Below, one piece after another: positions 39,062 to 52,590 of a stretch of 64,000 nt of DNA. The DNA is from Piper betle. Its lineage: Eukaryota; Streptophyta; Magnoliopsida; Piperales; Piperaceae. Positions within the stretch are counted from its first letter, which is position 1; every line of letters starts with the position of its first letter. The notes beneath the pieces are model-generated. The model was not told where the DNA came from. It saw only the letters and a program-made list of their open reading frames with translations, and did no database searches. The stretch is from the NCBI GenBank assembly GCA_033002965.1, contig JAURVB010010511.1, positions 62,001 through 126,000 on the forward strand, given 5' to 3'. A program made the position numbers and the translations under genes.

Positions 39062-40771
39062 TTAAATTTAGGTGATTTGGTTTAATCATTTGTCTTAAAC
39101 ACAAGAAAAATAGAAGTATTTAACGATAAAATATTATTATTAACTTTAATCCAAAGTTTTCCAAAATTCAAATTTTACCATCGAATAGTCAAATCCTATA
39201 CTTAGGTTTTCATATACTTGTTTAATTTTTTTAATTGTTTATTTTTTTTATAATATTGGCAATTGATGATGGAAATATCTTGCATTTATCTTTTAATTTT
39301 TAAAATTATATTCTTTCAGACCTTCATGCTGTGAGTTCAAAGCTTTTTACAATCTTATTGCAAATTTAATTTTGATTCCAAATTTTGACAGTCAAATCCT
39401 GCTTGAATATAATCCACTCTTCTACTTTATTTTCAAACAAATACCAATGAAATTTGAAAGAGCTTTTTTACAAAAAAAGGAAGATTTTTTTATATTACCA
39501 AGGTGGTGAAAAAATTATACCTAATTACCAGAAAATAAAAAAATTTATGATAATGGTAAATCTAACCTCATTGTAAAAAAATCTTTTTAAAAAAAAAACG
39601 CTAAACTGGCTAATGGCTGTCAAGCCAGGGTATGGCTGCCCCGAGGTCAGATGGGCCAGATTGGGCACCCCAAGGCGAGATTGGTCTTCTTAAGTTTTTT
39701 AAATATGGCCGCCACGATAGTAGGCTGGCGGCGGCTATTTGAAGGGAGCGGCTTGGATCTATTGCCCAGAGTGTGGGCGGTCAGACAGCCTCCCCATTTA
39801 AAGTTTTTTTAAAAAAATAAAAGTGGGGATACTTTGGATAATTTATATTTTTTCTGTGCTCTAGTAATTTGGAATAATTTTTCTACCGCCTAATCATATA
39901 AAAAAATCATCCTTTTTTTAGTAAAATGCTCGATTTGAAAATTCTAAGTGTTTTTAATTGAGCTTTTTACAAGAGAAGGGGAAATATTTATTGATATTAC
40001 CTTAAGTGTAGATTATTAGAAAAGGGAAAATGGAATCAAAATACTAAAATTTCTCTTAAATTAAAAAAAAAATTAGGGATGGTTGGCGCCACCTCTTAGT
40101 GGGGCCGGGCCCCACAAAGGCGCGGTCTAGCCACCCCCGAGTGTGGGGCAGCGAGATCCAGCCACCCTACCCCACCATCAGGGCAACCAAATCATCCCTC
40201 GCGTGGGGGTGCTGGCATGCTACATTAAAAAAATTGTTTGTTAAACTTAAGGGTAATTTATGTATTTTGATTAAAAAATTGTTTGTTAAACTTAAGGGTA
40301 ATTTATGTATTTTGATTAAAAAAATTTTTCTTTTTAATTTTCATTAATTCTCCCACCCGACCACCAGGTAATTTCAATAAATATCTCCTTTGGGTGGCAG
40401 GCGAGGAGGATGGCAACTAGGATACGGCGTTGAAGGCCAAGAAGTTGTCGTCGGCGCAGGAGGCTGCGGCTTTGATCCTGAGGCAGTTAGCAATTTGAAT
40501 AAAATCCATGAACGTAGCTCTCATTAGTCCAGTACAAGCCGACATCTGACCATGCAATCAATATAGAAGTCCATGCCAGGCTTTGCTCGGTAGTTTCATA
40601 CGTATGTCCATTGATATTTGATATTGATGCGGTTGTTAGGTTGGAAATTCATAATAATGATTCAAACTAATAGTTTGTGCTTCCATCCTTCGTGGACTAC
40701 ACCGGAAATCAAGTCTTGCCATGGTTTAAAAACTTAAATTTGGACTCACTTTAGCATGGAGTGAAGTTAAG

Positions 40772-40777
<6 letters not shown>
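39062..40777. other. Intergenic with GC-rich repeat fragments
   Basis: No gene is recognised. Short GC-rich islands near 39600-39800 and 40080-40210 interrupt AT-rich DNA and look like fragments of repeats. Confidence 0.5.
40227..40322. repeat. Tandem duplication, about 45-bp unit, 2 copies
   Basis: The unit beginning AAAATTGTTTGTTAAACTTA and ending TGTATTTTGATT occurs twice back to back with almost no change, so it is a recent duplication. Confidence 0.85.
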
Positions 40778-40824
<47 letters not shown>

Positions 40825-41782
40825 GAAAGTTTTCCTGCACAAAGGGCAAGATCAATCTAGGCCGTCCATATTGATTGGACGGCCCAGATTTGATTAAAAA
40901 ACAAACCCACCCACTTCGCCGCCGGCGGCCGGGTGCCGGCGCAGCCGGGGGGGGGGCGGGCGGGGCGGGCGAGGGTGAGCGGAGGAGGGGGACGGCGTTG
41001 GAGAGGGGGGCGGAGGGAGGCGGCGTCGGAGAGGGGCGGGCGGAGGGGGAGGGGGCCGAGGGGCTAGGGAGGGCGGCGGCGGGGGCGGGGCAGGGGCAGA
41101 GGGGGAGGGGGTGGGGCGTGGCGGCCGTCACGGCGGGAGCGGGCAAGGGCAGAGGAGGAGGGGGCGGGGCGGGACGACTGTCGCGACGGGAGCGGGCAAG
41201 GGCAGAGGAGGAGGGGCAGGGCGCGGCAGTCGCGGCGAGGCGGGGCGGAGGGGCTGGGCGGGCGGCAGTCCCGGCGAGGCGGGGCGGAGGGGCTGGGCAG
41301 GCGGCCGTGGCGGCGAGACGGGGTGGGGCGGGAGGAGGCGGGGCGGAGGGGCTAGGCGGGCGGGCGGCCGTCGGGGCGGGGTGGGGCGGGCGGCAGTCGC
41401 GGCGAGGTGGGGCGGAGGGGCTTGGCGGGCGGCCGTGGCGGCGAGACGGGGTGGGGCGGGAGGAGGCGGGGCGGAGGGGCTAGGCGGGCGGCCGTCGGGG
41501 CGGGGTGGGGCGGGCGGCAATCGCGGCGAGGCGGGGCGGAGGGGCTGGGCGGGCGGCCATGGCGGCGAGACGGGGTGGGGCGGGAGGAGGCGGGGCGGCC
41601 GCGGCGGCGAGAGGGGGTGGGGCGGGCTTGATGATCTGGACCGTCCATGAAATCGGACGGTCCAGATCAAATTTTAATTTTATTTTTTAAAAACCCATAC
41701 ATCTGGGCCGTCCTTGTAATCGGACGGCCCAGAAAAGTGTGGCGCAGAGAGCCGATTTCCTGCCTCTGGCGCAGGAAATCGG

Positions 41783-41830
<48 letters not shown>
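40778..41830. mobile_element. GC-skewed element embedded in (TA)n, Micron-like
   Basis: A block of about 960 bp is flanked on both sides by long (TA)n runs (40778-40820 and 41786-41830). Its ends are imperfect inverted repeats sharing TTTCCTGC. Inside are three hairpins built on CTGGGCCGTCC / GGACGGCCCAG-type arms (near 40858, 41637 and 41702) and a perfect 14-bp-arm hairpin GAGCCGATTTCCTG/CAGGAAATCGGCTC near the right end. The middle is a G-rich tandem array. No protein gene is credible here. Rice Micron elements are known to sit inside (TA)n in the same way. Confidence 0.65.
40940..41625. repeat. G-rich tandem array, about 125-bp higher-order unit
   Basis: The plus strand is strongly G-rich, with short units like GGGGCGGAGGGGCT and GGCGGCCGT. 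A longer period of about 125 bp is visible from about 41309 to 41610. Many GGGG runs could form G-quadruplexes. The long Gly/Arg/Ala open frames here are composition artefacts. Confidence 0.8.
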
Positions 41831-41835
<5 letters not shown>

Positions 41836-42256
41836 GTATATATTAATCTTTTGACACTATAAATTAATAAATATATAATTTATACTACTTAAAAAAGATT
41901 AATTTAGCCAATATAAAAAAAGATAATATGTTTTAATAATTTTTATTACTTAACTCAAAGAGTCCATTATAAAATTAATTATTTTAGAGTCATCTATAGA
42001 GTATGACATACCAAGCTCTCGAATAGAGTCATTAACTTGAAGAGTTTTAAAACTATGGGCCTTGTCAATTTATTTGTAATGACTCGGCTTAAAGTGCATC
42101 GTAATGAGTTAAGTTATTTTTTTAAAAGTAAATTAATAAAGTTAAAGATTTATAGTTCATTCTCATTTATAAATATAATCTTATCCCAATAAATATTAGA
42201 TGTAAGACTAAATTAATGAATCTCATGTTGTTAGAGAGACTATAGATCTTGAGGCG
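41831..42256. other. Intergenic AT-rich
   Basis: Nothing is recognised between the (TA)n run and the start of the duplicated block at about 42257. Confidence 0.5.
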
Positions 42257-42828
42257 CAGGAGAGATTTCTCCCTTGATGATGTGTCATCAAATTATTGGA
42301 GTGGCATTTGGTTGTGTCATTATTATTTTAAAGGATAATTTATAGAGTTACATCAAATGGGGGGTAAGTAATAATTTTTAAAATATTGGGTGTGTAAGTA
42401 ATTTTTACGCTTTATTTTACTTAATATTAATTATCAACTACCTATGGACAACAATTAACAAGCTAATAAGTTGTTTAATTAGTATCACCTAATTGATATT
42501 CATATTTAGACAGAAAAATATTTCGATGATAAAAATAATTTTATCTAAATAAAAATACATAATTTTTTATTTAAATATATAACTAGATTTACTTTTAGCT
42601 GATTTCTTCTACTTAAACTAATATTATGCAACTCCTTAAAAGTAAAACAGAAACTATGGACTGATCATCTTCAATACAACCTATTTTGTCTCGTCTTTCA
42701 AACTTTGGTTGTTATTAAATTCTAAATAATTATTTCAAAAACTGAAGGTAAGAATTATTAAAAGTACAACAAATGTGACAACCGTTAGCTGTGTTTTTAC
42801 GTATTTTTATTAAAAAACATGAAGCAGG

Positions 42829-42862
<34 letters not shown>

Positions 42863-42920
42863 GATTGCTGTTATTTAACAACATAGAAGAAAGGAAAAGA
42901 AAAAGAAGATGTTTTGTTCT
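42257..42920. repeat. Segmental duplicate, copy 1 (upstream of phytoglobin)
   Basis: This block matches 57609-58230 at high similarity (for example ATCAAATTATTGGAGTGG, TTTAAAGGATAATTTATAGA, AACTAGATTTACTTTTAGCT). It is non-coding and lies about 1.2 kb upstream of the phytoglobin start. Confidence 0.85.
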
Positions 42921-42945
42921 ACTTACATGCGGAGTCTAATTGTAC

Positions 42946-42949
<4 letters not shown>

Positions 42950-42986
<37 letters not shown>

Positions 42987-43613
42987 GGTGGGGGGGCTGT
43001 GCTGCAGTCCAACGGCTGAAACAAACCCCCTACTTCCCCCTTCTCTATCAAAAAAAAAAAAACTTTTACCGCCACCGGCCGTCGTCGCCGCCACCGGCCC
43101 CGCGTCACCGCCACCCGCCATCGCCGCCACCGGCCGCCGCGTCGCCGCCACCCCGGCCTACGCCGCTACCCCGGCCGACGTAACCGCGGGGGACGGGGCG
43201 GCGGATCTAGCCGCCCCGCCTCTTCCCCCGCCGGCCCGCCACCCCGCCGCGCGGCGCCCCCCTGTCCCCCGCCCGCCACCCCGTCGCGCCCCCCTCGGCC
43301 CCTGCCGCGCCCCCTCGGCCCCCGCCGCGCCCCCCTCGGCCCCCGCCCGCCACCCCGCCGCGCCCCCCTCGGCCCCCGCTCGCCACCCCGCCGCGCCCTC
43401 CCCACGGCCTCCGCCGCGCCGCGCCCCGTCCCCTGTCACCGCCGCCCCCCCCCCCCCGGCCGTCGCCGAGGCCAGGCATCAGGGGCGCCCCCTCCGCCGT
43501 CGCTCTTGCGGCGGCGCCGCCCCTCTTTTTTTTTTTTTATCTTGGCCGTTGGATGCTACGCTCTCCAGCACAGCCAAGACCGCAACATTTTTTCATATGT
43601 ATATATATATATA
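42950..43613. mobile_element. Second GC-skewed element embedded in (TA)n
   Basis: The block lies between (TA)n runs at 42950-42982 and 43599-43613. The left end carries GGCTGTGCTGCAGTCCAACGGC. The right end, read in reverse, carries GGCTGTGCTG then CATCCAACGGC, so the termini are inverted repeats with an indel. The interior is C-rich on the plus strand with CCCCCCTCGGCCCC-type tandem repeats. It interrupts a region whose paralogue at 57.6-58.8 kb lacks it. The Pro/Ala-rich open frame is an artefact. Confidence 0.65.
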
Positions 43614-44039
43614 TTTACAAGCAGAAGTCACACCTACCCATCTTGTCACCCAAAAATAACAAAACGTACTTCCTTCCTTTGAACCAAGTAAACAAAGGAG
43701 CTACTTGTTTTCGCCTAAACCACTCATCTATATATATATACATACTGTACGTGATATCACTTCTTCAACTGACCAAACGAGTCCCAACCTTAGCCATTGA
43801 ATGTGTGCTACAAAGAGGCCATCAAATGAATACCATTCATTCAATACAAGTGGCTACCTTCCAACTCCATGCCGACGAAGTTGTCTTTCTTAATTCCCGT
43901 TTTGAACAAGACACCACGACACTTATTTGTCAACGAAATAATAATCAACGGTATGCAACCAAAAACGCATATCAATGATTCAATCCCACGCACGTCTCGT
44001 GTGTTGTTATTCCCACATGACATGATACATCTCCTAGCC

Positions 44040-44054
44040 ATATATATATATATG
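44040..44054 (+). promoter_or_regulatory. Possible TATA region of phytoglobin
   Basis: A run of TATATATATATATG lies about 85-95 bp upstream of the start codon at 44136. Position and composition suit a core promoter, but the region is generally TA-rich. Confidence 0.35.
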
Positions 44055-44135
44055 TATTCCGTATTGCCTATCTTCCATTGCATGTAGGCGTTCAAATCTG
44101 AGAGAGAGCTAGTGTGTTGTGTTGAGCTCGGAACA

Positions 44136-45436
<1,301 letters not shown>

Positions 45437-45630
45437 TCACATAAAATTTATAAAGACAATGTCAAATTATCAATGTGCTGTTGTGTAATAATGAGTTGAA
45501 CAATGTGGAAATGTGATTGCCTTTTCTTCAATATCAATGACACATTTTATGTATCACCTTACAGTTTATCAATATCAATAACACATTTGATGTTCAGATT
45601 AGCCAGACTCACAAAGCCACAAGTTCTGTA

Positions 45631-45929
45631 TATGGATGTTAATCGAGCGAGCGAGCCGATCTCAACTTGTGTTTGAACGAGTTTTGAACATACATGTTCG
45701 AGTTCGACTCGAATATCTTTTATGTGTTCGAGCTTAAATACACTTAAACTGTTTAATTTTCTCAACCCAACTCATTCGTAAGCTCGAAACCGGCTCAATT
45801 AAAAGTCAAAAGTACCTCATTTAAAAAAATGCAATTAATGTGGATTAAACCCACAACCTTGACGTCCTCAACTTGAATACTTACCATTTTAATTATCTCA
45901 CTTCTTTATTACTATATTGTGTGTGGGTG

Positions 45930-45968
<39 letters not shown>

Positions 45969-46178
45969 AAAATTATATTATTATATTATTTTATCGAGTC
46001 GAGTTCAAGTTATAACCGAGTCGAGTCGAGTCGAACACGAACTTGCTCAAGCTCGGCTCGTAAGATTTGAGTTCCAGTCGAATTCGAGCTTAAGCATTTA
46101 AATGTCCAGTTTTGAGTCGAGTTAAGCCGAGTCGAACGCTAAATGCTCACGAGCCGGCTCGCCCAATTAGCAACCCTA
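45631..46178. mobile_element. hAT-like MITE with 8-bp target duplication
   Basis: The ends are inverted: TATGGATGTTAATCGAGCGA on the left and, read in reverse from the right, TAGGGTTGCTAATTGGGCGA. The element is flanked on both sides by the direct repeat GTTCTGTA (45623-45630 and 46179-46186), the 8-bp duplication expected for hAT transposons. The interior contains GAGTCGAGTCGAG-type repeats and a (TA)n run. There is no transposase. It lies about 200 bp past the phytoglobin stop codon. Confidence 0.9.
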
Positions 46179-46186
46179 GTTCTGTA

Positions 46187-46881
46187 TAATCCTGTCAAAC
46201 ATGATATATAATGTTTGTGTGGTCCATGTAGCTAGGGTCCCCTAGAATTCATTTAGATGGGCCTAAATGGGCTTTAACATTTAAATTCTTCTTTATGAGC
46301 AAGGGGAGCTCTATATGAAGTGAGTCTTAAAATAATTTTTTTATTAAAACATAATTTGTATGTAACATTATAGAACCAATTCTAGTCAACCGTAACAAAA
46401 CACCGAACAGTTGATGATCAATTAGAATTTTAAATCTATTTTTATTAATAAAAAAGACGTATTTCCAAAGAGATTTGACTAATTAAAATATAATATAAAA
46501 TAAAATTAGTATAATCTGTTTTCTTATGTCATTTGAATCTATCTTTAAAAATCCGTTATCTCATTATTTTATAAGAATTTATTTATAAAATTAGAATTTA
46601 TCTATCTTATTATTTAATTATAATATCTTTTTAAAAATTGTGACTAATCTCGTTGTTCTACAAAGATTTATTTATAAAATTAAAATGAATCTCTTAGACC
46701 GGACATACCTTGCCTAATATATAATTTAAACAGGAGTATCAGCAATAGTTATTGTGGCAGACGCTGGATGGCGCACCTAAAATTTTGTCTATTGATATCA
46801 CATTCGCGGTTCTCGTTGGCTCCAAGCCTTCCAACCTCTCTGCTCCCACTCTTCCTTCGCCGACTCCATTGACATTCATCC
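46187..46881. other. Intergenic between phytoglobin and SEX4
   Basis: AT-rich DNA; the right-hand part should contain the SEX4 promoter and leader. No other feature is recognised. Confidence 0.5.
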
Positions 46882-49800
46882 ATGAACTGCCTCCAAGCTC
46901 ATCAAAGGTGATCTTATCTAACTGCCCATGTTGTCTGTCATCATCATTTTCTTTTACTAGATTAATCTTTAACTGAATCAAGCTTTGCCTGGTATAAATA
47001 TATATTGATGTAGATCCTTTGCTTTGTCTTTGCACTTCATCAATGGCCATGTCGAAAGCCGGCCAGCCCCTCTCTTATTGGTATCTGGAGCTTTATTTTT
47101 AAGAAGTTATCATTGTTACAGTTGTATACTGATTTTAATCATGTGTAAACCGAGTTGGATCAGGAAATGGTGAGGGCAGCAGAGTTTAGAGTCAGTAGAC
47201 GGACTGCTGTCAAGGTGATGGAGGGCTTTCTATTTTTTTAATTGGTTTCAGTTTTTCCATTTTGGTCTGTGTTACTAAATTCTTGGTAATTTTTAAGGAA
47301 AGAAATCGAAAAATGCAAAGAACATTACAAGGTTTGATAAATTGCCGACCCTTCAATCCTTCGTGTGTACTGCGGGCCTAGTGGTAAAAACATTAATATA
47401 CAGTAAACTGAAAAAGAGAAGCATATTTTTTATTCGGGAATGCCTAGGTGCCTGGGCTATAATCGGGGATCAACAGTCTATCTTTAATGTTTGCAGTTTG
47501 CGATGCTTAATAAGATCAATGGTTCTTTGCAGTTTTTTTAGGTTTACTAGCTGTGGCGGGTGCATAGGAAACTCATTCCCTTGTGAGATGTAGATTGTTA
47601 TGTGATTGTTCGCATAATATTAGATTAAGTCTCAAGTAGAAAATGATTTTTTTTTCTTTTGTCAGATAATTCTGAGATTTGTACAATTTTGGTTCTCTGT
47701 GTATATGCCAAACTATTTTACCAAATGTTTTTCTTCCAGGCAGCATCACCTGGCCCCATGTCCAGTGCAGAGATGAATGGTACAGAAACTGAGGATGAAA
47801 AGAAATCAGAGATATACAGTGATAATATGACGCAGGCTATGGGTGCTGGTAAGTTTCTGTTTGTTTCTTATCTTGATTCACCGGAGCTGTTTGATTTTGC
47901 TAAATCTATTTTTCGAATTTTATTCAGTGTTGACGTATAGGCATGAACTGGGGATGAATTACAACTTCATATTGCCTGATTTGATTGTAGGATCTTGCCT
48001 ACAGGTAATTCCTAGGTACATTAATTCAGTTATTGCATGTGAGATGCTTGTTATATTTTAGCTGACATTGTTCATGTTGGATGTAGTTACCTGATGATGT
48101 TGACAAGTTACGTAAAATTGATGTTAAAACGATCTTCTGTTTGCAACAGAATTCAGACCTTGAGTATCCTGAAAATGAACGATTGTTTCTTCAATTTATG
48201 TGCAATATATGTTTTTAAATATCTTTATTCTTTTAGCAACCACTGTAGATTATGCTGGCCGAATTCCTTTACTAGCCTTTCAGATACTTTGATGTTAATA
48301 TAAAAGCCATACAAGATTACGCTAAGCAATGCAGTGACATTGAGCATGTACGTGCTGAGATACGGTAAGTAAAAGAGGGCAGATCTCGTAAGTAAAAGAG
48401 GGCAGCTCTCATCTCCTTCATGTTTGTCTCAAATCTTTGAAGTTGTAAATGAGAAATTTACATATTTGCAAGTTGTCTTATTCAAATAATTCAGTTCATA
48501 GTTTCTGCCAAGTAGAGTTTACATTGAAATTATTTTTAGGCGTCAATTTTACGCTTAATTTCACTTTTTTTGGTTTATTTATTCAATTGTAACAAGTGAT
48601 CGGATCACACTACTTACTGTACTCTCTGGTCAATGTAAAGTGGATGCTCTAATGTTGTTTTATGTTAACCTGTTTATGAGCTTCTATGTCGGTCAAGCTG
48701 GCTATCATCTTATTCTTGTAGACCCTTATTATTGCAGGGACTTTGATGGATTTGATTTAAGGATGAGACTTCCCTCTGTTGTTAGCAAATTATACAAGGC
48801 AATAAACTGTAATGGTGGTGTGACATATATTCATTGTACTGCTGGGCTTGGAAGAGCCCCTTCTGTAGCAGTAAGGAAAATGGAATTTTGTTATTTCTAT
48901 CCATACCTTGCACGAAACTTCATTTTGTTTTGTGTGTGTGTGTGTGTGTTTATTTTCTGTATGGTAGTTCCAGCCTTTCAGCTGAGCTTCCAATTTCATT
49001 GAACAACAGTTGGCATACATGTTCTGGTTTCTTGGATACAAACTTGGTGAAGCAAATAGCTTGCTGCAGGTTTGATTCAATCATTTCTCCTCTTGATTTG
49101 GTTTTGTGATGTTGTTGTTTTATGTCTGAGCATTTTACTTGTTTCTCCTTTGCCACTACAATTTTCAAGTGACGGTGAAAGAGGGGAGTTCATTTAATGG
49201 GTTTGAGAATGCTTCTCTATTATGCGTCCTTTCATCTGGCATATATGCATCTTCCAATGGGGCAGTGTCAAAGTTGCTTATCTGTCTGTTGATTTATTTC
49301 ACAGGGTAAACGTTTGTGCTTCCCAAATCTGGAGGCTATAAAATATGCTACAGCAGATATTGTAAGTAACCTGAAATACCCTTTTGCTGCTAAAAATATT
49401 ACATTCTTTGTGTTGAAGTAAATATTTAGTTCAACAACTAAAAATTTACTTCAGCACTTTGTTTTGCAAAATGGCTTTTATCACAGTCAACTGATTATTT
49501 GTTCATAGCGAAAGGCAAGTCTAAGTCTCTATTTTGCAGTAAAGCCTGTTAATTCTTACCTTCTCATTCTTGCTGGAAGGCATAAACAAAAAATTAAGGT
49601 CAGACATAAAAATTATAATATGGAAAACCCCAATTTAAGCATAGGAACTTATTAGCAAAGCTACACTTGGAATAGATATTCTATGGAGCTATTAGTAATT
49701 AGTAAGTGTTTTTTGCGATTAATAGGAGACCTTCCTTTGAGATTTTGCTCATATTTACTTATTTTTCAGCTAACAGGCCTAGCCAAGAGGCTTGTAACTC

Positions 49801-51313
49801 TGACATGGCACGATGATCAGTGCTCATCTGTTGAAATTTCAGGTCTTGATATCGGATGGGAGCAGGTATTAGAAACTTGCCACTGATTCTGAATATTTTT
49901 TGCAAAACTGAAACAAATGTGAATATCTCCGTGCTGCGATTTATTATTGTGATGCTATAATTACAACATAACAAGGTTCAAATGTAATGATTCTTTTGTT
50001 TCTCATCATTAATACTGATTATTTAGGTCATAGTCAATTAGCAAAAGTTTTTGGATGATATGTTTCCTTGTAGTTGTAGTGTTTATAGAACCTGTATTTG
50101 GTCATTTTGATAAGAAGTGAGTCTTATTTTCACCGGGCATTTTTCCAGTAGTGTCTCTACTTGCTATTTTCCATATTGCACTTGCGCTTTTTGTAGAGAA
50201 TTCCTTTGCAATTTGATGAGGACAGAGGAATATGGATCCTAGACAGAGAATTGGCGGTATGTGATAGTTCCAACAAATAGTTCAAATAAATGACTTTTGT
50301 TCAATATCGGACACTGTAGTTTTCGTAGTACTAACTCATTTAAGTATTTTCTAGAGTTTGGTATTTTCTTTCCAGAACAAAGTGTAATATCGAGAACATA
50401 TTGTGTGCTTAAGAATTTAATTGAAAGAATAAATTGCTATATAAACAAAACAAAAAGAAATGTTCATGACACTTAAGAGAAATTTTTGAAGGAATTCTAT
50501 TTTCTATCTGGTCCTGATCTCTTCTCTTATGTATGGCTTCACCTAATTTGTTCCAGGAGGGGCGCTATGAATATAAGTACATCATTGATGGGGAGTGGAT
50601 GTGCAACAAATATGAGCTAATGACTGATCCAAGCAAAGACAGACACATCAACAACTACATCCATGTAAGAAAAAATAGTTCCTTTCTTTTCTCAGCCTCC
50701 TAGTTTGTTGCATGTTTAGATTGACTTAGACTAAAAGAATGTTGGCCAATTGGAAGAAGCAAAGCTTACATGCAAAATGTTGGCCAATTGGAAGAAGCAA
50801 AGCTTATATGCAAGAACATCCCTGTCTCTGGGGAAATTTTCTAAGCTTCAGTGCTTTCTTGAAATAGAATACATGAAAAAGCAATCCCTTATGAATGCAT
50901 GTAAGAAAATTTTTAAGCTCATACAACATTTTTTTAATCTTCTTCTAATGGCTATTCTAAAGAAGTTCATTTTTACCGGTTTGAATCCTACTACTTCCTC
51001 ATTGCTAATAGTGGGTATTCAACTTATTCATAATATACACATAAATTTGAAAACAAAAGAACATATTCAACTTGATATTGTCATACTTTTCTGTGATTTT
51101 TGTATTTGGACAGCTCAAAGAGTTGATTTCTGGTCTTTTATGGTAGCTTCATAACCTCATAGCAAAACTTCTTTACTGTCCTACCAGGTTGCTGGTATTG
51201 ACTCCACCACTAATGAACTGAGAGAGCAATCGACGGACGATTATGATCTAACAGAGGAGGAAAGACTGAGGATCATGCAATTTTTAGAATGTTATGTACA
51301 TGATGATGAGTAA
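46882..51313 (+). CDS. SEX4: SEX4-type phosphoglucan phosphatase (dual-specificity, CBM48)
   Basis: Twelve exons join in frame: 47164-47214, 47740-47848, 47928-48004, 48087-48163, 48284-48364, 48738-48870, 49010-49069, 49305-49361, 49770-49865, 50197-50256, 50557-50664 and 51188-51313. The phosphatase domain has [12 protein letters not shown], the general-acid region [13 protein letters not shown] and the catalytic HCTAGLGR (HCx5R). The CBM48 starch-binding domain follows ([26 protein letters not shown]), then an acidic C-terminal helix. SEX4 removes phosphate from starch glucans in the plastid so that they can be degraded. An ATG at 46882 begins MNCLQ, like the family N-terminus, but its donor (phase 2) does not match the phase-0 exon at 47164, so exon 1 and the transit peptide are unresolved. 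A shorter start at 47167 is possible. The core looks intact. Confidence 0.9.
50737..50813. repeat. Tandem duplication, about 37-bp unit, in SEX4 intron
   Basis: TGTTGGCCAATTGGAAGAAG and the bases following it occur twice in a row in the intron after the exon ending at 50664. A diverged single copy of the GGAAGAAGCA phrase is found near 53541, consistent with the SEX4 3' duplication. Confidence 0.85.
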
Positions 51314-52590
51314 CATTTTAGTGTGAGGAATCCTTTTTGAAATATTTGCAATGAGATTATACTCTTGGTTAGTAGCAAAATCGATGGATGTTCATTTTAT
51401 AGTAAATAGTAACCTACGCTCCATAGTTGGGATTTTGTATCCACCATGGATTATTCGTTGTCATGTACTCTCGTTAATAAAAGAGGAATTTAATACGGCC
51501 TCTAATTTAAAATAAGAGATTTGACCGATTAAAATATAAAATAAAAAATAATAATAATAAATTAAATTATTATAATTTATCTTCTTATTTAATTAGGTTT
51601 TATCTAAAATATAAACTATTATGAGAGTATGTATAAAATTAAAGTTTTTTGTAATATAAGCCATCTTATCCAATTTGTAAAATATATAACCCTTTAAAGA
51701 GGAGAAGATCTTATATAAAAATCAAAAAAATTGACAATATTCAAAATTGAAAGGAAATATCATGTTTAAAATTGCCTTTATATTTTCTCATTGTTATACA
51801 AATTAATATGTAAAATTATAATAAATATATATATATATATATATATTTAAATATAAATAAATTTATATATACATATAATAATGCAACAAGCACTAAAATG
51901 TACTAATAAGAAGAGCAACTGAATAGTGATTATTTGCTTATTATTTTAGCGATTATATGATGATGAATAGTGTGGTTTGGTTAATAGATATTTATTAATT
52001 AGACCCTTAGATTAATTAGTTGGTTTAGTTAATCTCCATCAAAACTGGTCTTACCACCTTGCCGCCGGCGGTAGCAGACGACGCCGGCGATCCGTGTCGT
52101 TGTGATGTAAGTTCTCAAACCTCTCCAATCCTTCCCCTTCCGCAATCCCATGATTTGTTCTTCGCTTTGGTTTTGTGCTTTTGATGAGCGATGATGTCCT
52201 GTGTAGAAAAATAATGCAATCTTTTTCTAGTCGATTAGCACTCACATTCTGAATGTCTTCTCTCAACAATTTGATGATGGTAATATGATTTTTTTTGGAT
52301 TCATCACTCACTTGGTGAAGTAAATGCTCAATCTTTGCTGTTCAAGTTCAAGAAAAAAAATGAAAATTTTCAGTGTGATATTCATATATTTAGTGCGTTT
52401 TATCCCGTATGTTTGTTGGAAAACCTGTTATTTGTGTGGATTTTTTGTAAGAAAAGATGTCAGGCTAACTAAAGTTGCTTACTTGCTGATTTTTGGTTTA
52501 ACATGTTTCTCAAAGATGAGGAAAAAATGTCTTGTGCCCACTGGTAGTACCTTCATGGTTCTGATATGTAGTATGTCTCTGTCTCACAGG
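51314..52590. other. SEX4 3' flank and intergenic DNA
   Basis: AT-rich DNA with a (TA)n run near 51828-51845. A short GC-rich stretch at 52055-52110 ends at a good donor (GATGTAAGT) and may be the former first exon of the PPR-like fragment downstream. Confidence 0.5.

Noticed and set aside
40875..41670. Long Gly/Arg/Ala- and Pro/Ser-rich open frames on both strands
   Set aside because: They arise from the G-rich tandem array; frames are open on both strands at once and no domain, start context or intron structure supports a protein.
40778..41830. Helitron interpretation of the element with a 3' hairpin
   Set aside because: The right end lacks CTRR after the hairpin and the left end lacks TC; the (TA)n flanks on both sides fit a TA-repeat-targeting element better.
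43000..43660. 239-codon Pro/Ala-rich open frame
   Set aside because: It runs from a (TA)n tract through a C-rich repeat core of a transposon-like element and back into (TA)n; the open frame is due to composition.
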